Below, in pieces: positions 1 to 8,696 of a DNA stretch of 32,823 bases. A program made the position numbers and the translations under genes. Every line of letters starts with the position of its first letter. The stretch's first letter is position 1. The DNA is taken from positions 1 through 32,823 of the forward strand of contig CANHDJ010000041.1 in the NCBI GenBank assembly GCA_947459425.1, read 5' to 3'. Origin of the DNA: Ignavibacteria bacterium (GTDB lineage Bacteria; Bacteroidota; Ignavibacteria; Kapaibacteriales; UBA4661). Under the pieces are notes generated by a model that was not told the origin of the DNA, did not search any database, and saw only the letters and a program-made list of their open reading frames with translations.

Positions 1-174
1 ACAACCCTCAGCACGGACTGTGCTTCGCTAGTCGGAGCGCCGCCCTGCACCGAAGACGGTGCAGACCGACACTACCTCCTGGCTGAAGCACAATGCCTTA
101 TATCCCCATGCCTGAAGGCAGGGGGTTACGGCAAGGATGCTAAATATTTTGATTATGACGGGGGAATTGGCTAA
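1..174 (+). mobile_element. Structured segment, possible right end of an IS200/IS605 (TnpB-type) element
   Basis: The segment holds a nested stem-loop: a perfect 8-bp stem (45-52 with 57-64, loop AAGA) enclosed by GTCGG (31-35) and CCGAC (66-70). A second hairpin has TGCC/GGCA arms (109-112, 117-120) extended by CCCC (104-107) and GGGG (121-124). Frame 1 is open from the window edge to a TAA at 172-174 but matches no family I recognise. Dense hairpins ending in a C/G-rich stem-loop beside an open frame resemble the 3' part of tnpB with its overlapping omega RNA and the IS right-end hairpin. This is inference: no catalytic TnpB residues are inside the window. It could instead be another structured RNA or a terminator region of an upstream gene. 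Confidence 0.3.
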
Positions 175-223
175 TTTTTCTGCAATCCACGCACGACGAC
201 CTTCATCTCTTTTCTGATTTTGT

Positions 224-1693
224 ATGCGCCTTTATGTTGTTGTTATCACTTTGATACTGGGGAATAGTTTCTGTTCTTTTGCTCAACAAACCCGCAAACC
301 GATGCTGACCCCGGGCGGGCAGCCGATTTTGACCCCTGCGGGAACACCTGTTTTTGAGCCATCCAGTACCGCCTCTGCACCGCTTCCTTACGCTAATATC
401 GCTCAACTCGACTCGGCATTTATGCAGAAAACCTACGGCGAAGCAGCAAAGCGTATTATCCAACACGCTTTGAAGGATAGTCTTGCCTACAAGCGCTTGC
501 AGTATATGTGCGATACCTTTGGTTCTCGCTTTTCGGGATCGCCGGGGCTTGAACGGGCAATAGATTGGCTCTTGCAAACAATGAAAGCCGACGGACACGA
601 AAACGTGCGCGGCGAAGATGTGAAAGTTCCCGCTTGGGTGCGTGGCGAGGAATCCTGTGTGATGGTCAGCCCACGCCCGTACACAATGTCCATGCTGGGC
701 TTGGGTGGTAGCGTTGCAACGCCTCCGGGCGGCATTACGTCGGAGGTATTGGTGGTGCGCGATTTCGCGGAACTGACGCGCCGCGCTGCCGAAGCGAAAG
801 GAAAAATCGTCCTCTTCAACGTACCGTTTACGCAATATCGGGCAACCGTGCGCTATCGTTCCGAAGGTGCTGTTCGGGCGGCTGAGGTTGGTGCGGTGGC
901 AAGTTTAGTGCGCTCTGTGGCATCATATTCCATGCGCACGCCACACACAGGCGGAATGCGCTACCAAGACAGCGTTGTCAAAATTCCTCATGCCGCTATT
1001 TCGACGGAAGATGCCGACATTATTGCCCGCATGACTGAGAGAGGCGAAAAAGTGAGCGTACGCCTCACGATGAACGCTCAGACCTTGCCTGATGCGGTTT
1101 CGCGGAATGTTATTGCCGAATTGAAAGGGCGCGAAAAGCCGGAAGAAATCGTTGTGATGGGCGGACATATTGACTCGTGGGATGTTGGAACCGGAGCGCT
1201 TGATGATGCGGGCGGCTGCTACGCAACATGGAAGGCGCTACAAATTTTGAAGGAACTTGGTCTGCGCCCGCGCCGCACCCTTCGCCTTGCGCTCTGGACA
1301 AACGAAGAAAACGGCTTGCGGGGCGGTGCAGAGTACGCGAATCGCCATCAAAACGAGAAGCATATTTTGGCGTTTGAGTCCGATGGGGGAATTTTTGCGC
1401 CCGAAGGATTTGGTTTTACGGGTGCGCCCGAACTCTACAAGACCTATCGCGCCGCCGCAACACTGCTCCATCCAGTACAATCGGCAAACGTGAAAGTTGG
1501 CGGTGGCGGAGCCGATATTTCCCCGCTTATCGCGCAAAGTGTTCCGCAAATGAATATCGAAGTAGAAGGCTCAAAATATTTTTGGTTCCACCACACCCAC
1601 GCCGACACGCCTGACAAAATAGACCCACTCGACTTGAACAAATGCGCTGCTGCGATTGCGGTGATGATGTATATTGCGGCGGATTTGCCGTAA
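224..1693 (+). CDS. Secreted M28-family zinc metallopeptidase (carboxypeptidase Q-like)
   Basis: The 489-residue protein starts with a signal peptide (about residues 1-21, ending at SFAQQ), so it acts in the periplasm or outside the cell. Residues ~130-290 fit a protease-associated (PA) insert, including a G-G-I-T-S stretch. The M28 core shows the expected di-zinc residues: H315 in GGHIDSWD, D327 in ALDDAGG, E361/E362 in TNEEN, D387 in FESDGG, and a C-terminal HHTHADT (H456/H457). Length and order match the plasma glutamate carboxypeptidase/carboxypeptidase Q group, which cleaves small peptides. The ATG at 224 is used because the signal peptide follows directly; no Shine-Dalgarno sequence is visible. 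It stands alone on the plus strand ahead of an SDR gene. Family assignment is firm; the substrate is unknown. Confidence 0.93.
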   Translation: MRLYVVVITLILGNSFCSFAQQTRKPMLTPGGQPILTPAGTPVFEPSSTASAPLPYANIAQLDSAFMQKTYGEAAKRIIQHALKDSLAYKRLQYMCDTFGSRFSGSPGLERAIDWLLQTMKADGHENVRGEDVKVPAWVRGEESCVMVSPRPYTMSMLGLGGSVATPPGGITSEVLVVRDFAELTRRAAEAKGKIVLFNVPFTQYRATVRYRSEGAVRAAEVGAVASLVRSVASYSMRTPHTGGMRYQDSVVKIPHAAISTEDADIIARMTERGEKVSVRLTMNAQTLPDAVSRNVIAELKGREKPEEIVVMGGHIDSWDVGTGALDDAGGCYATWKALQILKELGLRPRRTLRLALWTNEENGLRGGAEYANRHQNEKHILAFESDGGIFAPEGFGFTGAPELYKTYRAAATLLHPVQSANVKVGGGGADISPLIAQSVPQMNIEVEGSKYFWFHHTHADTPDKIDPLDLNKCAAAIAVMMYIAADLP

Positions 1694-1704
1694 GCCGCTT
1701 TTTT
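1676..1704 (+). terminator. Probable intrinsic terminator overlapping the M28 stop codon
   Basis: GCGGC (1676-1680) pairs with GCCGC (1694-1698). The TAA stop lies in the loop, and a run of six T follows (1699-1704). The stem is only 5 bp, so the call is moderate. It would separate the peptidase from the SDR gene. Confidence 0.4.
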
Positions 1705-1756
1705 ATTTCATGTTCCAAAACTCCATTCTTCATCATTTCTTATTCGCCATGACACT

Positions 1757-2527
1757 ATGGATTCCGTAAAAGCAAAATTTGATGTAACAGGCAAAGTCGC
1801 CGTGATTACTGGTGCAAGCAAAGGTATTGGCGAAGCGATTGCGTTCGGACTTGCCGAGCATGGTGCAAAGGTCGTTCTGAGCAGCCGCAAGCAGGAAGCG
1901 GTGGACGAGGTTGCGCAGGAATTTCACGCAAAGGGTTTCGATGCGCTGCCCGTAGCGGCTCATGCGGGTAGTGTGGCGGATTTGCAGAACCTTGTCCAGC
2001 GCACGATGGAGAAGTATGGACGAATTGATATTGTCGTCAATAATGCGGCAGCAAATCCTGTTTTTGGTTCGATGACGAAGTGCAGCGAAGATGCCTTCAA
2101 TAAAATTATGGAAGTCAATGTGAAGGGACCGTTTGAACTTGGCAAGCTCGTTCATCCGATTATGGTAAAGCAGGGCGGCGGCGCAGTGATAAACATTAGT
2201 AGTGTCGGTGGGATAAGCCCTGAACCGGGCTTGGGGATTTATAGCGTGAGCAAAGCAGCGCTTATCATGCTCACCAAAACAATGGCGGAAGAATGGGGCA
2301 AAGACAACATTCGCGCCAATGCCATCTGTCCGGGCTTAATCAAAACAAAATTTAGCCAAGCAATTTGGGATAACGAGAAGCATTTGGGATATATGCTCAA
2401 TTCCGTTCCCCTGGGGCGTATCGGCTCTGCGGAAGAAGTAGCAGCGCTGGCGTTATTCCTCGCTTCCGATGCCGGTGCTTACTGCACCGGTGGGGTTTAT
2501 ACGGTTGATGGTGGGCATACAATTTAG
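1757..2527 (+). CDS. SDR-family NAD(P)-dependent oxidoreductase
   Basis: A classical short-chain dehydrogenase/reductase of 256 residues, the usual length. It has the N-terminal cofactor motif TGASKGIG (about residues 15-22), NNAA (~95-98), the catalytic serine pair S148/S149, the YxxxK motif Y162-x3-K166, and a C-terminal YxTGGVYTVDGG that typifies tetrameric SDRs. The overall pattern resembles the DHRS4/3-oxoacyl-ACP-reductase-like subgroup, acting on a carbonyl or alcohol. The substrate cannot be read from sequence. The gene ends 27 bp before the convergent ATP-grasp gene. It is a cytosolic enzyme with no transmembrane segments. Confidence 0.9.
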   Translation: MDSVKAKFDVTGKVAVITGASKGIGEAIAFGLAEHGAKVVLSSRKQEAVDEVAQEFHAKGFDALPVAAHAGSVADLQNLVQRTMEKYGRIDIVVNNAAANPVFGSMTKCSEDAFNKIMEVNVKGPFELGKLVHPIMVKQGGGAVINISSVGGISPEPGLGIYSVSKAALIMLTKTMAEEWGKDNIRANAICPGLIKTKFSQAIWDNEKHLGYMLNSVPLGRIGSAEEVAALALFLASDAGAYCTGGVYTVDGGHTI

Positions 2528-2554
2528 CGGGAATTCGAGAGATGTTTGCCCGCT

Positions 2555-3484
2555 TTAATCACATTTTTGATTCATCCAATCATGTACTGCCTGTGCAAAG
2601 CGCTCCGGTGCGCCTTCGCTAGTACGGAGATAGAGCGATGGCTCAATCAATTCCAATTCCATAAGGGCAAATCCTTCCGGCTTGCCGTCGTCCGAAAGCC
2701 TCACAACATCTACTCTGGCGTACATCGGCGTACCGAAACCAAGGGTTTTGAGCGCTTGCATCACCTTGTCCGTGCTTTCGCGCAGCGCTGCATAATGCGG
2801 CGTGGCGCTTGGCTTTGCCTCGCGGATGTCGCCGCCATGCTCTTCTTGCACACGAAAATCGCCACTTGCGGGGGTTTTGATAATTGCATGGCTGAATTTG
2901 CCGTTGAAATAAAACACCGAATATTCGCCTTCGCTGACTACTGCTTGGAGGAAGGGCTGCACCATGTAGGCACGGGTGCTAAAGACCTCGCGCAGCGTCG
3001 GTAAGAGCGCTTCGGCGTTATCTTGACGAATCGGATAGGTATGGTCAGCGTTGGCGCTGATGGTGGGTTTAACGATGAGAGTATTTGTGCCGAGTGCTTC
3101 AAACCATGACGCAATGGGCATTTCCGAGCCAGCTTCGCCCCAAAGTGTTGGGACGATCTTCACGCCAACACGTTCAAGATCGCGTAAATACGTTTTGTCC
3201 ATATTCCAACGCACTATTTTCAAAGGATTTTGCAGAATCGTACCGCTTTTGACAATGCGCTCCAATGTTGCAAGAAATGCCGTTGGGTCTTGCTGGTAAT
3301 CCCAAGGAGTGCGGATAAGCACGAGATTGTAAGCGCTCCAATCGGTGTTTTCGCTTCTCCACGAAACGGGATGAATTTCCCAGCCAAGCGCCTGAAAATG
3401 CGGATAGGCGAGTTCGTCGTCAATGACGAAATCGGCGCTGTTGTCCATGGTGAGTGAAGCGATTTTGAGCATTGGGTTAGGCAT
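2555..3484 (-). CDS. ATP-grasp domain protein (glutathione-synthetase/RimK-like fold)
   Basis: About 309 residues. The N-terminal part ([10 protein letters not shown], ~50-60) and central segment ([25 protein letters not shown]) match bacterial ATP-grasp ligases of the glutathione-synthetase/DcsG-like type. The C-terminal part ([22 protein letters not shown]) supplies the acidic metal-binding residues. Such enzymes join a carboxylate to an amine through an acyl-phosphate; the substrate here is unknown. The frame is open upstream to 3691, but the ATG at 3484 is preferred: it has an AAGGAA ribosome site about 7 bases upstream, and its ATGCCTAA overlaps the end of the fucose synthase gene by 8 bp, suggesting translational coupling. 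The upstream extension only shadows the fucose synthase gene. Confidence 0.8.
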   Translation of the reverse strand: MPNPMLKIASLTMDNSADFVIDDELAYPHFQALGWEIHPVSWRSENTDWSAYNLVLIRTPWDYQQDPTAFLATLERIVKSGTILQNPLKIVRWNMDKTYLRDLERVGVKIVPTLWGEAGSEMPIASWFEALGTNTLIVKPTISANADHTYPIRQDNAEALLPTLREVFSTRAYMVQPFLQAVVSEGEYSVFYFNGKFSHAIIKTPASGDFRVQEEHGGDIREAKPSATPHYAALRESTDKVMQALKTLGFGTPMYARVDVVRLSDDGKPEGFALMELELIEPSLYLRTSEGAPERFAQAVHDWMNQKCD

Positions 3485-4445
3485 GGCTTGTTTCCTTGGT
3501 TGGTTCTTTTCGTTCAGAGGTGCGTGTTTGCAAATACCACTCCACAACACTCGTGATTCCCTCGCGGAGTTCGATTTTATGCCGCCAGCCGAGGTGATGC
3601 AATTTCCCGACATCCATGAGTTTACGCGGTGTGCCGTCGGGTTTGGTGCTGTCCCACGTGATGGTGCCAGTGTAGCCGACAATCTCCGCAATTAACTCGG
3701 TAAGCGCTTTAATGCTGATTTCCTGCCCCGTGCCAATGTTCAAAAACTCGCGTCCGTCGTAGTTCTGCATCAGGAAAATCATCGCATCGGCGGCATCGTG
3801 AGAATGAAGAAATTCGCGCAGTGGCGAACCCGTTCCCCATGCGATAACCTCCGGCGCGGACGACTCTTTTGCTTCGATAAATTTGCGGATAAGTGCTGGA
3901 AGCACGTGGGAGGTCTGCAAATCAAAGTTATCGTTTGGACCATACAAATTCGTCGGCATACAGGAAATTGCTTGAAAGCCGTATTGGTCGCGGAGCGCCT
4001 CGCAGAGCTTGATTCCGGCGATTTTGGCAATCGCATATGGCTCATTGGTCGGCTCCAAGGGTCCCGTCAGCAGGGCATCCTCGTGAAGCGGCTGTGGTGC
4101 AAGTTTGGGATAGATACAGGAACTCCCCAAAAACAGCAATTTTGTTGTTCCGAAGCGGTACGCGGAATGGATAATATTATTTTGAATCGCCAAATTTTCG
4201 TAGAGGAAATCGGCGCGATAGGTGTTGTTAGCATAAATTCCTCCAACTTTTGCCGCAGCGTCGAAGACATATTCAGGGCGCTCCTGCTCAAAAAAGCGCT
4301 CTACATCGGCTTGGCGACGCAAATCCAATTCTTTGGAAGTGCGGGTGATGATGTTCGTATAGCCCTGTTCGCGGAGTCTTTGGACAATCGCCGAGCCAAC
4401 TAAGCCGCGATGTCCGGCAACGTAGATTGAATTGGTGTGGGTCAT
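3477..4445 (-). CDS. fcl: GDP-L-fucose synthase
   Basis: A 322-residue extended SDR that converts GDP-4-keto-6-deoxymannose to GDP-L-fucose with NADPH (epimerisation, then reduction). It shows the N-terminal [10 protein letters not shown] cofactor motif (11-20), [10 protein letters not shown] (61-70), the catalytic serine in GSSCIYP (~108), and Tyr137/Lys141 in [18 protein letters not shown] follows at about 170. All are diagnostic for Fcl/WcaG and the length is normal. It lies 16 bp downstream of serA and overlaps the following ATP-grasp gene, so the three are probably cotranscribed. A GDP-mannose 4,6-dehydratase partner is not in the window. The role would be fucose supply for surface polysaccharide. 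Confidence 0.95.
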   Translation of the reverse strand: MTHTNSIYVAGHRGLVGSAIVQRLREQGYTNIITRTSKELDLRRQADVERFFEQERPEYVFDAAAKVGGIYANNTYRADFLYENLAIQNNIIHSAYRFGTTKLLFLGSSCIYPKLAPQPLHEDALLTGPLEPTNEPYAIAKIAGIKLCEALRDQYGFQAISCMPTNLYGPNDNFDLQTSHVLPALIRKFIEAKESSAPEVIAWGTGSPLREFLHSHDAADAMIFLMQNYDGREFLNIGTGQEISIKALTELIAEIVGYTGTITWDSTKPDGTPRKLMDVGKLHHLGWRHKIELREGITSVVEWYLQTRTSERKEPTKETSHA

Positions 4446-4461
4446 AAAATGGCGTTAATTC

Positions 4462-5670
4462 TCAATATAAAATCCGTACTCGAATGGTGTTACTGACGTT
4501 TTGCAAATCTTCCATCAGCGAGCCATCGTACTCTTTGTCCACATCAGCAATGACGTAGCCAATCGTTGAATCGGTGCCGAGATATTGCGAAAGGACGTTT
4601 ACGGAATTTTGCGCAAAAATCGTGTTGAGTTGCGATAACACGCCCGGAACGTTGCGGTGGATATGCAAAAGTCGGTGCGTGTTTTTGAGCGATGGAAGTT
4701 GGATACGTGGGAAATTGACGGACGCAAAGGTGCTTCCGGCGGTCATATATTCCACGAGTTTGCTCGAAACAAATTCGCCGATATTGAATTGCGCTTCTTC
4801 GGTACTGCCGCCGATGTGCGGCGTAAGCAGGACGTTAGGCATATTTTGAAATGGCGAAGCAAAGGTTTTTTCATTGCCAGCAGGTTCTACGGGGAATACG
4901 TCGAGCGCTGCGCCGCCAATTTTACCGGAAGCCAAGTGTTTATGCAGTGCGTCCAGATTGACAACGTGTCCCCGGCTGAGGTTGATAAGGTGCGCACCAT
5001 CTTTCATCATTTGCAACTGCGCATCGCCAATGATGTTGGTATTCTCAGGGTTACCGTCAACATGGACGGTTACGACATCCGCCACGCGCAACACCTCTTC
5101 CATCGAAGACATCTTGACGGCATTGCCGATGCTGAGTTTGTCAACGGCATCGTAGTAGTAAACCCGCATTCCAAGCCCTTCGGCAAGCACCGAGACTTGG
5201 GAGCCGATATTGCCAAAGCCGATAATACCGAGGCTTTTCCCGCGTACTTCTCGCGCACCAACGGCGGATTTTATCCATTCGCCTGCATGAAGGCTGGAAA
5301 TTTTGTTGTACAGCCCGCGCATGAGAAAAATAATTTCACCAATGACCATTTCCGCCACCGACCGCGTGTTGCTGTATGGGGCGTTGAAGGCAGGAATACC
5401 GCGCAGTGCGGCGGCATCGAGGTTAATTTGATTTGTGCCAATGCAGTATGCGCCGATTGCTTGCAAATGCTTGGCATTGTCCAGCACCCGCTCTGTTACT
5501 TGTGTTCGTGAGCGTATGCCTAAAAGCGCCACGCCGTCGAGTGCTTTGATGAGGTCGTCTTCGTCAAGCCCTTGTTTGCGTGTTTCAATTTCGATGGGTT
5601 CGCCAAACTGAGCGTTTTGGAGGATTTTCACCCCCGATTCGTGGATGTTCTCAAGCAGAAGAATTTTCAT
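4462..5670 (-). CDS. serA: D-3-phosphoglycerate dehydrogenase
   Basis: About 402 residues. It catalyses the first step of serine synthesis, oxidising 3-phosphoglycerate with NAD+. An N-terminal substrate lobe begins MKILLLENIHESG. The Rossmann domain carries GKSLGIIGFGNIGSQV (~150), and the catalytic region has LSRGHVV, ALDVFPVEP and the LTPHIGGST histidine. A C-terminal ACT domain (HRNVPGVLSQLNTIF, QYLGTDSTIGYVIADVD) is the serine-sensing module of E. coli-type SerA. The frame is open to a TTG at 5688, but the ATG at 5670 gives the standard N-terminus. The adjacent structured gap (5671-5842) separates it from the aminotransferase gene. Confidence 0.95.
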   Translation of the reverse strand: MKILLLENIHESGVKILQNAQFGEPIEIETRKQGLDEDDLIKALDGVALLGIRSRTQVTERVLDNAKHLQAIGAYCIGTNQINLDAAALRGIPAFNAPYSNTRSVAEMVIGEIIFLMRGLYNKISSLHAGEWIKSAVGAREVRGKSLGIIGFGNIGSQVSVLAEGLGMRVYYYDAVDKLSIGNAVKMSSMEEVLRVADVVTVHVDGNPENTNIIGDAQLQMMKDGAHLINLSRGHVVNLDALHKHLASGKIGGAALDVFPVEPAGNEKTFASPFQNMPNVLLTPHIGGSTEEAQFNIGEFVSSKLVEYMTAGSTFASVNFPRIQLPSLKNTHRLLHIHRNVPGVLSQLNTIFAQNSVNVLSQYLGTDSTIGYVIADVDKEYDGSLMEDLQNVSNTIRVRILY

Positions 5671-5778
5671 AGAGGAAAATTGGGTCAATTACGGTGTTGA
5701 TGATAATGATCTTAGCAGAAGATGAAAGTCGGTAGATTGTTCAGTGGTAATTGGTCAAGGTATGCTGCCGATCAAACT

Positions 5779-5811
5779 GCGGAAATCCGCCGGACGGCGA
5801 AGAAGCCGCCC
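5779..5811 (-). other. Two adjacent hairpins downstream of the DegT aminotransferase gene
   Basis: A palindrome GCGGAAATCCGC (5779-5790) is followed by a GC-rich stem-loop (5792-5798 with 5805-5811, one mismatch, loop GAAGAA). They lie in the 172-bp gap after the aminotransferase stop and before the serA start. There is no T-run on the minus strand, so a Rho-independent terminator is not supported. An RNA-stability hairpin or REP-like element is possible. Confidence 0.3.
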
Positions 5812-5842
5812 GACGGGATAATACCTAACCAGACGCGCTTTC

Positions 5843-7174
5843 TCAATGCTTACCATTTTTCGGTACAAGGTCAAAGCGGTTTTCATAGACTTTTTCAAAT
5901 GCCCCAACAAAATCATCAAGATCGGCTCGGCTGAGTTGAGCGCGCATATACTCGTGGCTGAAGAGTTTGTTGTAGTGCATATCTTCGGTAACAGGACACA
6001 AGCCTTTGCTGTAATTCGGCTTCCCGTCATAGCGCGGGCAGTTGAACGAACATTTTGTGCCTTGCATGGTTTGATACATCGGTTGCAAGTAGAGTGGCTC
6101 TACATAGCCGTATCCCAGCAAACTTCCCGTTGTTTCGCGCAAATGTGCCGATGGCAATTCCGCTTGAACGGCTTGAATAAAAAGATTGCGGTGAACGCCA
6201 ATAATATCGGCATCGAACTTGAAAGCCTGCTGATAATACACATGGCGGCTATCGCGCTCCACAGGCGGCGTAATACCGGGAATCTGCGCAAGTTTTCCCG
6301 CAATGTAATGGCAATTTTCAATGCGTTCGGCGACGAGGCTCTCCAAACGGTCAAGTTGCGTGATACCGATAGCACACTGAATCTCAGTTAAGCGGTAATT
6401 GAAGCCCATCATATTCGTAAAATCCGTTACCCCCTTGTCTTTGAGCGATGTTTCGGCGTGATTGCGAATAAGCTGAAGTTTTTCTGCAAAAACGTCGCTG
6501 TTGGTTGTCACCATGCCGCCTTCGCCCGTGTGGATGTGCTTATGATAGTTCAGGCTGAACACGCCCATATCGCCAATCGTCCCGACCATACGCCCTTTGT
6601 AGGTAGTAAGCGGTGCTTGAGCGCAATCTTCAATCACAATCAAATTATGTTTGCGGGCAATCGCCATAATCGGATCCATATCCGCCGCATGACCGAAAAT
6701 ATGCACTACCATAATCGCCTTAGTGCGCGGTGTGATGCGCTCTTCGATACTTTTGGGGTCGAGTGTGTAGGTGTCGGGGTCAATATCGGCAAAAATCGGC
6801 ACTGCACCATAGACCAGCGCACAAATCGCCGAGGCGCTCATGGTGTAGGGCGAAACAATCAATTCGTCGCCGGGACCCAACCCCGCCGCTCCAACCGCAG
6901 CAAATAAGCCACTGGTGTTGGAATTAACGCTGACAGTGTGTTTGGCATTGAACATTTTTGACCACTTTTCTTCAAATGCGCGAACCTTCGGACCGCCAAA
7001 AAAATCATCCATCCAACACCCAAGAAACTGCGAGAGATTGCCGGAATCCAGCACTTCGAGTGCCGCTTTTTTCTCTGCTTCGGTGATGGTGTTGTATGCC
7101 GGAAAAAGTTCCGTGCGAACAGGTGTGCCGCCATGTATGGCGAGCTTGGTTTTTGTTGCGATTGTCGCAGACAT
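5843..7174 (-). CDS. DegT/DnrJ/EryC1/StrS-family PLP aminotransferase
   Basis: About 443 residues, fold type I. The PLP lysine is K212 in SLNYHKHIHTGEGG. The PLP-nitrogen aspartate is D183 in IEDCAQAP. The N-terminus reads GGTPVR (15-20), as in sugar/cyclitol aminotransferases. These enzymes move an amino group from Glu or Gln onto a keto-sugar nucleotide or a keto-cyclitol. The tail (CSFNCPRYDG…LCPVTEDMHYN) is longer than in the shortest family members. The ATG at 7174 has an AAAGGA ribosome site 8 bases upstream, so it is preferred to the TTG at 7219. With fucose synthase, the Gfo/Idh gene and the nucleotide-sugar dehydrogenase nearby, a surface-sugar role is likely. The substrate is not determinable. 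Confidence 0.9.
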   Translation of the reverse strand: MSATIATKTKLAIHGGTPVRTELFPAYNTITEAEKKAALEVLDSGNLSQFLGCWMDDFFGGPKVRAFEEKWSKMFNAKHTVSVNSNTSGLFAAVGAAGLGPGDELIVSPYTMSASAICALVYGAVPIFADIDPDTYTLDPKSIEERITPRTKAIMVVHIFGHAADMDPIMAIARKHNLIVIEDCAQAPLTTYKGRMVGTIGDMGVFSLNYHKHIHTGEGGMVTTNSDVFAEKLQLIRNHAETSLKDKGVTDFTNMMGFNYRLTEIQCAIGITQLDRLESLVAERIENCHYIAGKLAQIPGITPPVERDSRHVYYQQAFKFDADIIGVHRNLFIQAVQAELPSAHLRETTGSLLGYGYVEPLYLQPMYQTMQGTKCSFNCPRYDGKPNYSKGLCPVTEDMHYNKLFSHEYMRAQLSRADLDDFVGAFEKVYENRFDLVPKNGKH

Positions 7175-7221
7175 TGGTGTATCCTTTGAAAAGTGAAATG
7201 GGGAATCTTGTACAATCAATG

Positions 7222-7449
7222 CTAGAGCGCAGTGCGTAAGTCTTCAATGGTAAGACCTGTTTGGCGCAGAATATCTCGCAGCGTTCCAGTTGCCAGTTCT
7301 TTGTGGTTAGGAATAGTTGCCCGGCGATACGGTGAAACAATCTGGCGCAAAATAATATGACTACCGCTTTGGCGGTCAAATTCGTAGCCATATTTTTTCA
7401 AAACTCTCATCAAATCGCGTGCAGAAAGTACAGGCAGTTTTTCACTCAT
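7222..7449 (-). CDS. hicA: HicA-family mRNA interferase toxin
   Basis: A 75-residue double-stranded-RNA-binding-fold toxin that cleaves mRNA when free of HicB. The sequence runs LSARDLMRVLKKYGYEF, then the catalytic histidine H31 in GSHIILR, then IPNHKELATGTLRDIL, which is the HicA consensus. The ATG overlaps the hicB stop by 4 bp (ATGA at 7446-7449), giving translational coupling. The order hicB-hicA is one of the two arrangements known. It sits between the Gfo/Idh gene and the aminotransferase gene, probably as an inserted module. Confidence 0.92.
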   Translation of the reverse strand: MSEKLPVLSARDLMRVLKKYGYEFDRQSGSHIILRQIVSPYRRATIPNHKELATGTLRDILRQTGLTIEDLRTAL

Positions 7450-7652
7450 ACTTCAACCATCTCTTCCATAATCGGCGGTGGAACGGGGTCGCCGTGGAAT
7501 GCCAAACTCTCCAAGTAGAGCGAAATTGCATCTTTGACATTTTCTAACGCTTCTTCCCGCGTCGCACCTTGCGTAACGCATCCGGGGAGGCTTGGAACGG
7601 TTGCAATGAAGACATTATCTTCATCTTGTTCAAGAATAACGCGGTATTTCAT
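7446..7652 (-). CDS. hicB: HicB-family antitoxin
   Basis: A 68-residue antitoxin with the partial RNase-H fold: YRVILEQDEDNVFIATVPSLPGC (split as YRVILEQDED and VPSLPGCVTQG), then the EEALENVKDAISLYLES helix. This is the toxin-binding half of HicB. No C-terminal ribbon-helix-helix or HTH segment follows, so this short form may not bind DNA itself. It is translated just ahead of hicA with a 4-bp overlap. The nearest gene upstream is the Gfo/Idh oxidoreductase, 29 bp away. Confidence 0.92.
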   Translation of the reverse strand: MKYRVILEQDEDNVFIATVPSLPGCVTQGATREEALENVKDAISLYLESLAFHGDPVPPPIMEEMVEV

Positions 7653-7681
7653 GGTCTTGAGTTCAAAACGTTGGTAAAATT

Positions 7682-8674
7682 TTAGAGCGTAGGAAGAGAT
7701 TGCATACGTTTACAAAGTCGCAAGGTTTCAAGCGCCGTTGTGCCTGTGGAGGCAAGCGGTCTGCCACTCTGAAGCGCCTCGAAGATTGCCGAAACCGCTT
7801 CACGCATGGCTTGGGAAGAGTCCAAACGTTTGATTTGGCGCTCAGAAAACTCAAAGAAGCCCGGATATACCGCATTTTCGCGGAGTTTTGCCGTCGTTAA
7901 AAATGAACCGCTCAATTCTTCCAGTTTGATGCTCGTTGTTTCAAAGATAATTTCCAATTCGACAGGCGACATCCGGCGCGTGTCGTAACCTTCGACCATC
8001 AGCGGAAATGTGCTGCCGCCCGCAATACCCGATTGCATCAGTGCTGCCAGCGAGAGCGTTGGGTCGTCGGATGTGTAATCGTCAATGGCTTGAAGAATCG
8101 TTCCGCCCGCAACGCTTGGTTTGGTCAGCATTTGGAGCATATCCACAAAGTGCGAAGCATTGTGCAAGAAGCCTTTGTAGTATTTCATTCGTGCCGAAAC
8201 GACCATGCCAAAATCACCCAAAAGCGCTTGTTTGCTGAGTTCGTCAATGTCCCTGAGCCAGCGCCGCGAATAATTGACGGCAAGATGCACCTGCGCTTGT
8301 TGGTACAGTTTCACAAGTGCCGAAGCCTCGTCCACGCTTGTACTCAGAGGTTTTTCACAAAAGACAAGTTTGGGCTTGAGTGCCAGAACATCGCGCAAAT
8401 ACTGAGCGTGGGTGTGGTCGGGCGTACAAATGCTTACGACATCAATGCTTTGACTGCCAATATCGTCTAAACACCGCCCATAGTGAGGAATGTTCCAAAT
8501 GCGGGCAGCTTCTTCGGCGCGTTCCAACTGTTCGTCGAGAATTGCGGCGATGCGGAAGCCTCCATGCCACAGAAAACCTTTGGTATGCGTGAAAATTGCA
8601 TCGCCTTCGGGAGAATCGAAGCGGTGCGCGATATTGCCCGCACCACAGATGAGAACGGAAAATGTTGGGGTCAT
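7682..8674 (-). CDS. Gfo/Idh/MocA-family oxidoreductase
   Basis: A 330-residue protein. The N-terminal Rossmann motif is LICGAGNIAHRFD (about 8-20). The diagnostic EKP motif occurs in LVFCEKPLSTS (~110-120), where the lysine is catalytic. A second-domain segment, NYSRRWLRDI, follows. Family members oxidise or reduce sugars, inositols and nucleotide sugars with NAD(P). Its neighbours suggest a modified-sugar pathway. It starts 22 bp after the nth stop, so the two are probably cotranscribed. The exact substrate cannot be assigned. Confidence 0.88.
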   Translation of the reverse strand: MTPTFSVLICGAGNIAHRFDSPEGDAIFTHTKGFLWHGGFRIAAILDEQLERAEEAARIWNIPHYGRCLDDIGSQSIDVVSICTPDHTHAQYLRDVLALKPKLVFCEKPLSTSVDEASALVKLYQQAQVHLAVNYSRRWLRDIDELSKQALLGDFGMVVSARMKYYKGFLHNASHFVDMLQMLTKPSVAGGTILQAIDDYTSDDPTLSLAALMQSGIAGGSTFPLMVEGYDTRRMSPVELEIIFETTSIKLEELSGSFLTTAKLRENAVYPGFFEFSERQIKRLDSSQAMREAVSAIFEALQSGRPLASTGTTALETLRLCKRMQSLPTL

Positions 8675-8696
8675 TTCTTTCGTATAATCGGCGCTT

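Noticed and set aside
2518-2556. Bidirectional terminator between the SDR and ATP-grasp genes
   Set aside because: Only a 6-bp AGCGGG/CCCGCT stem with a 17-nt loop and no T-run.
3485-3691. N-terminal extension of the ATP-grasp protein
   Set aside because: It lies antiphase over fucose synthase codons, and a good ribosome site precedes the ATG at 3484.
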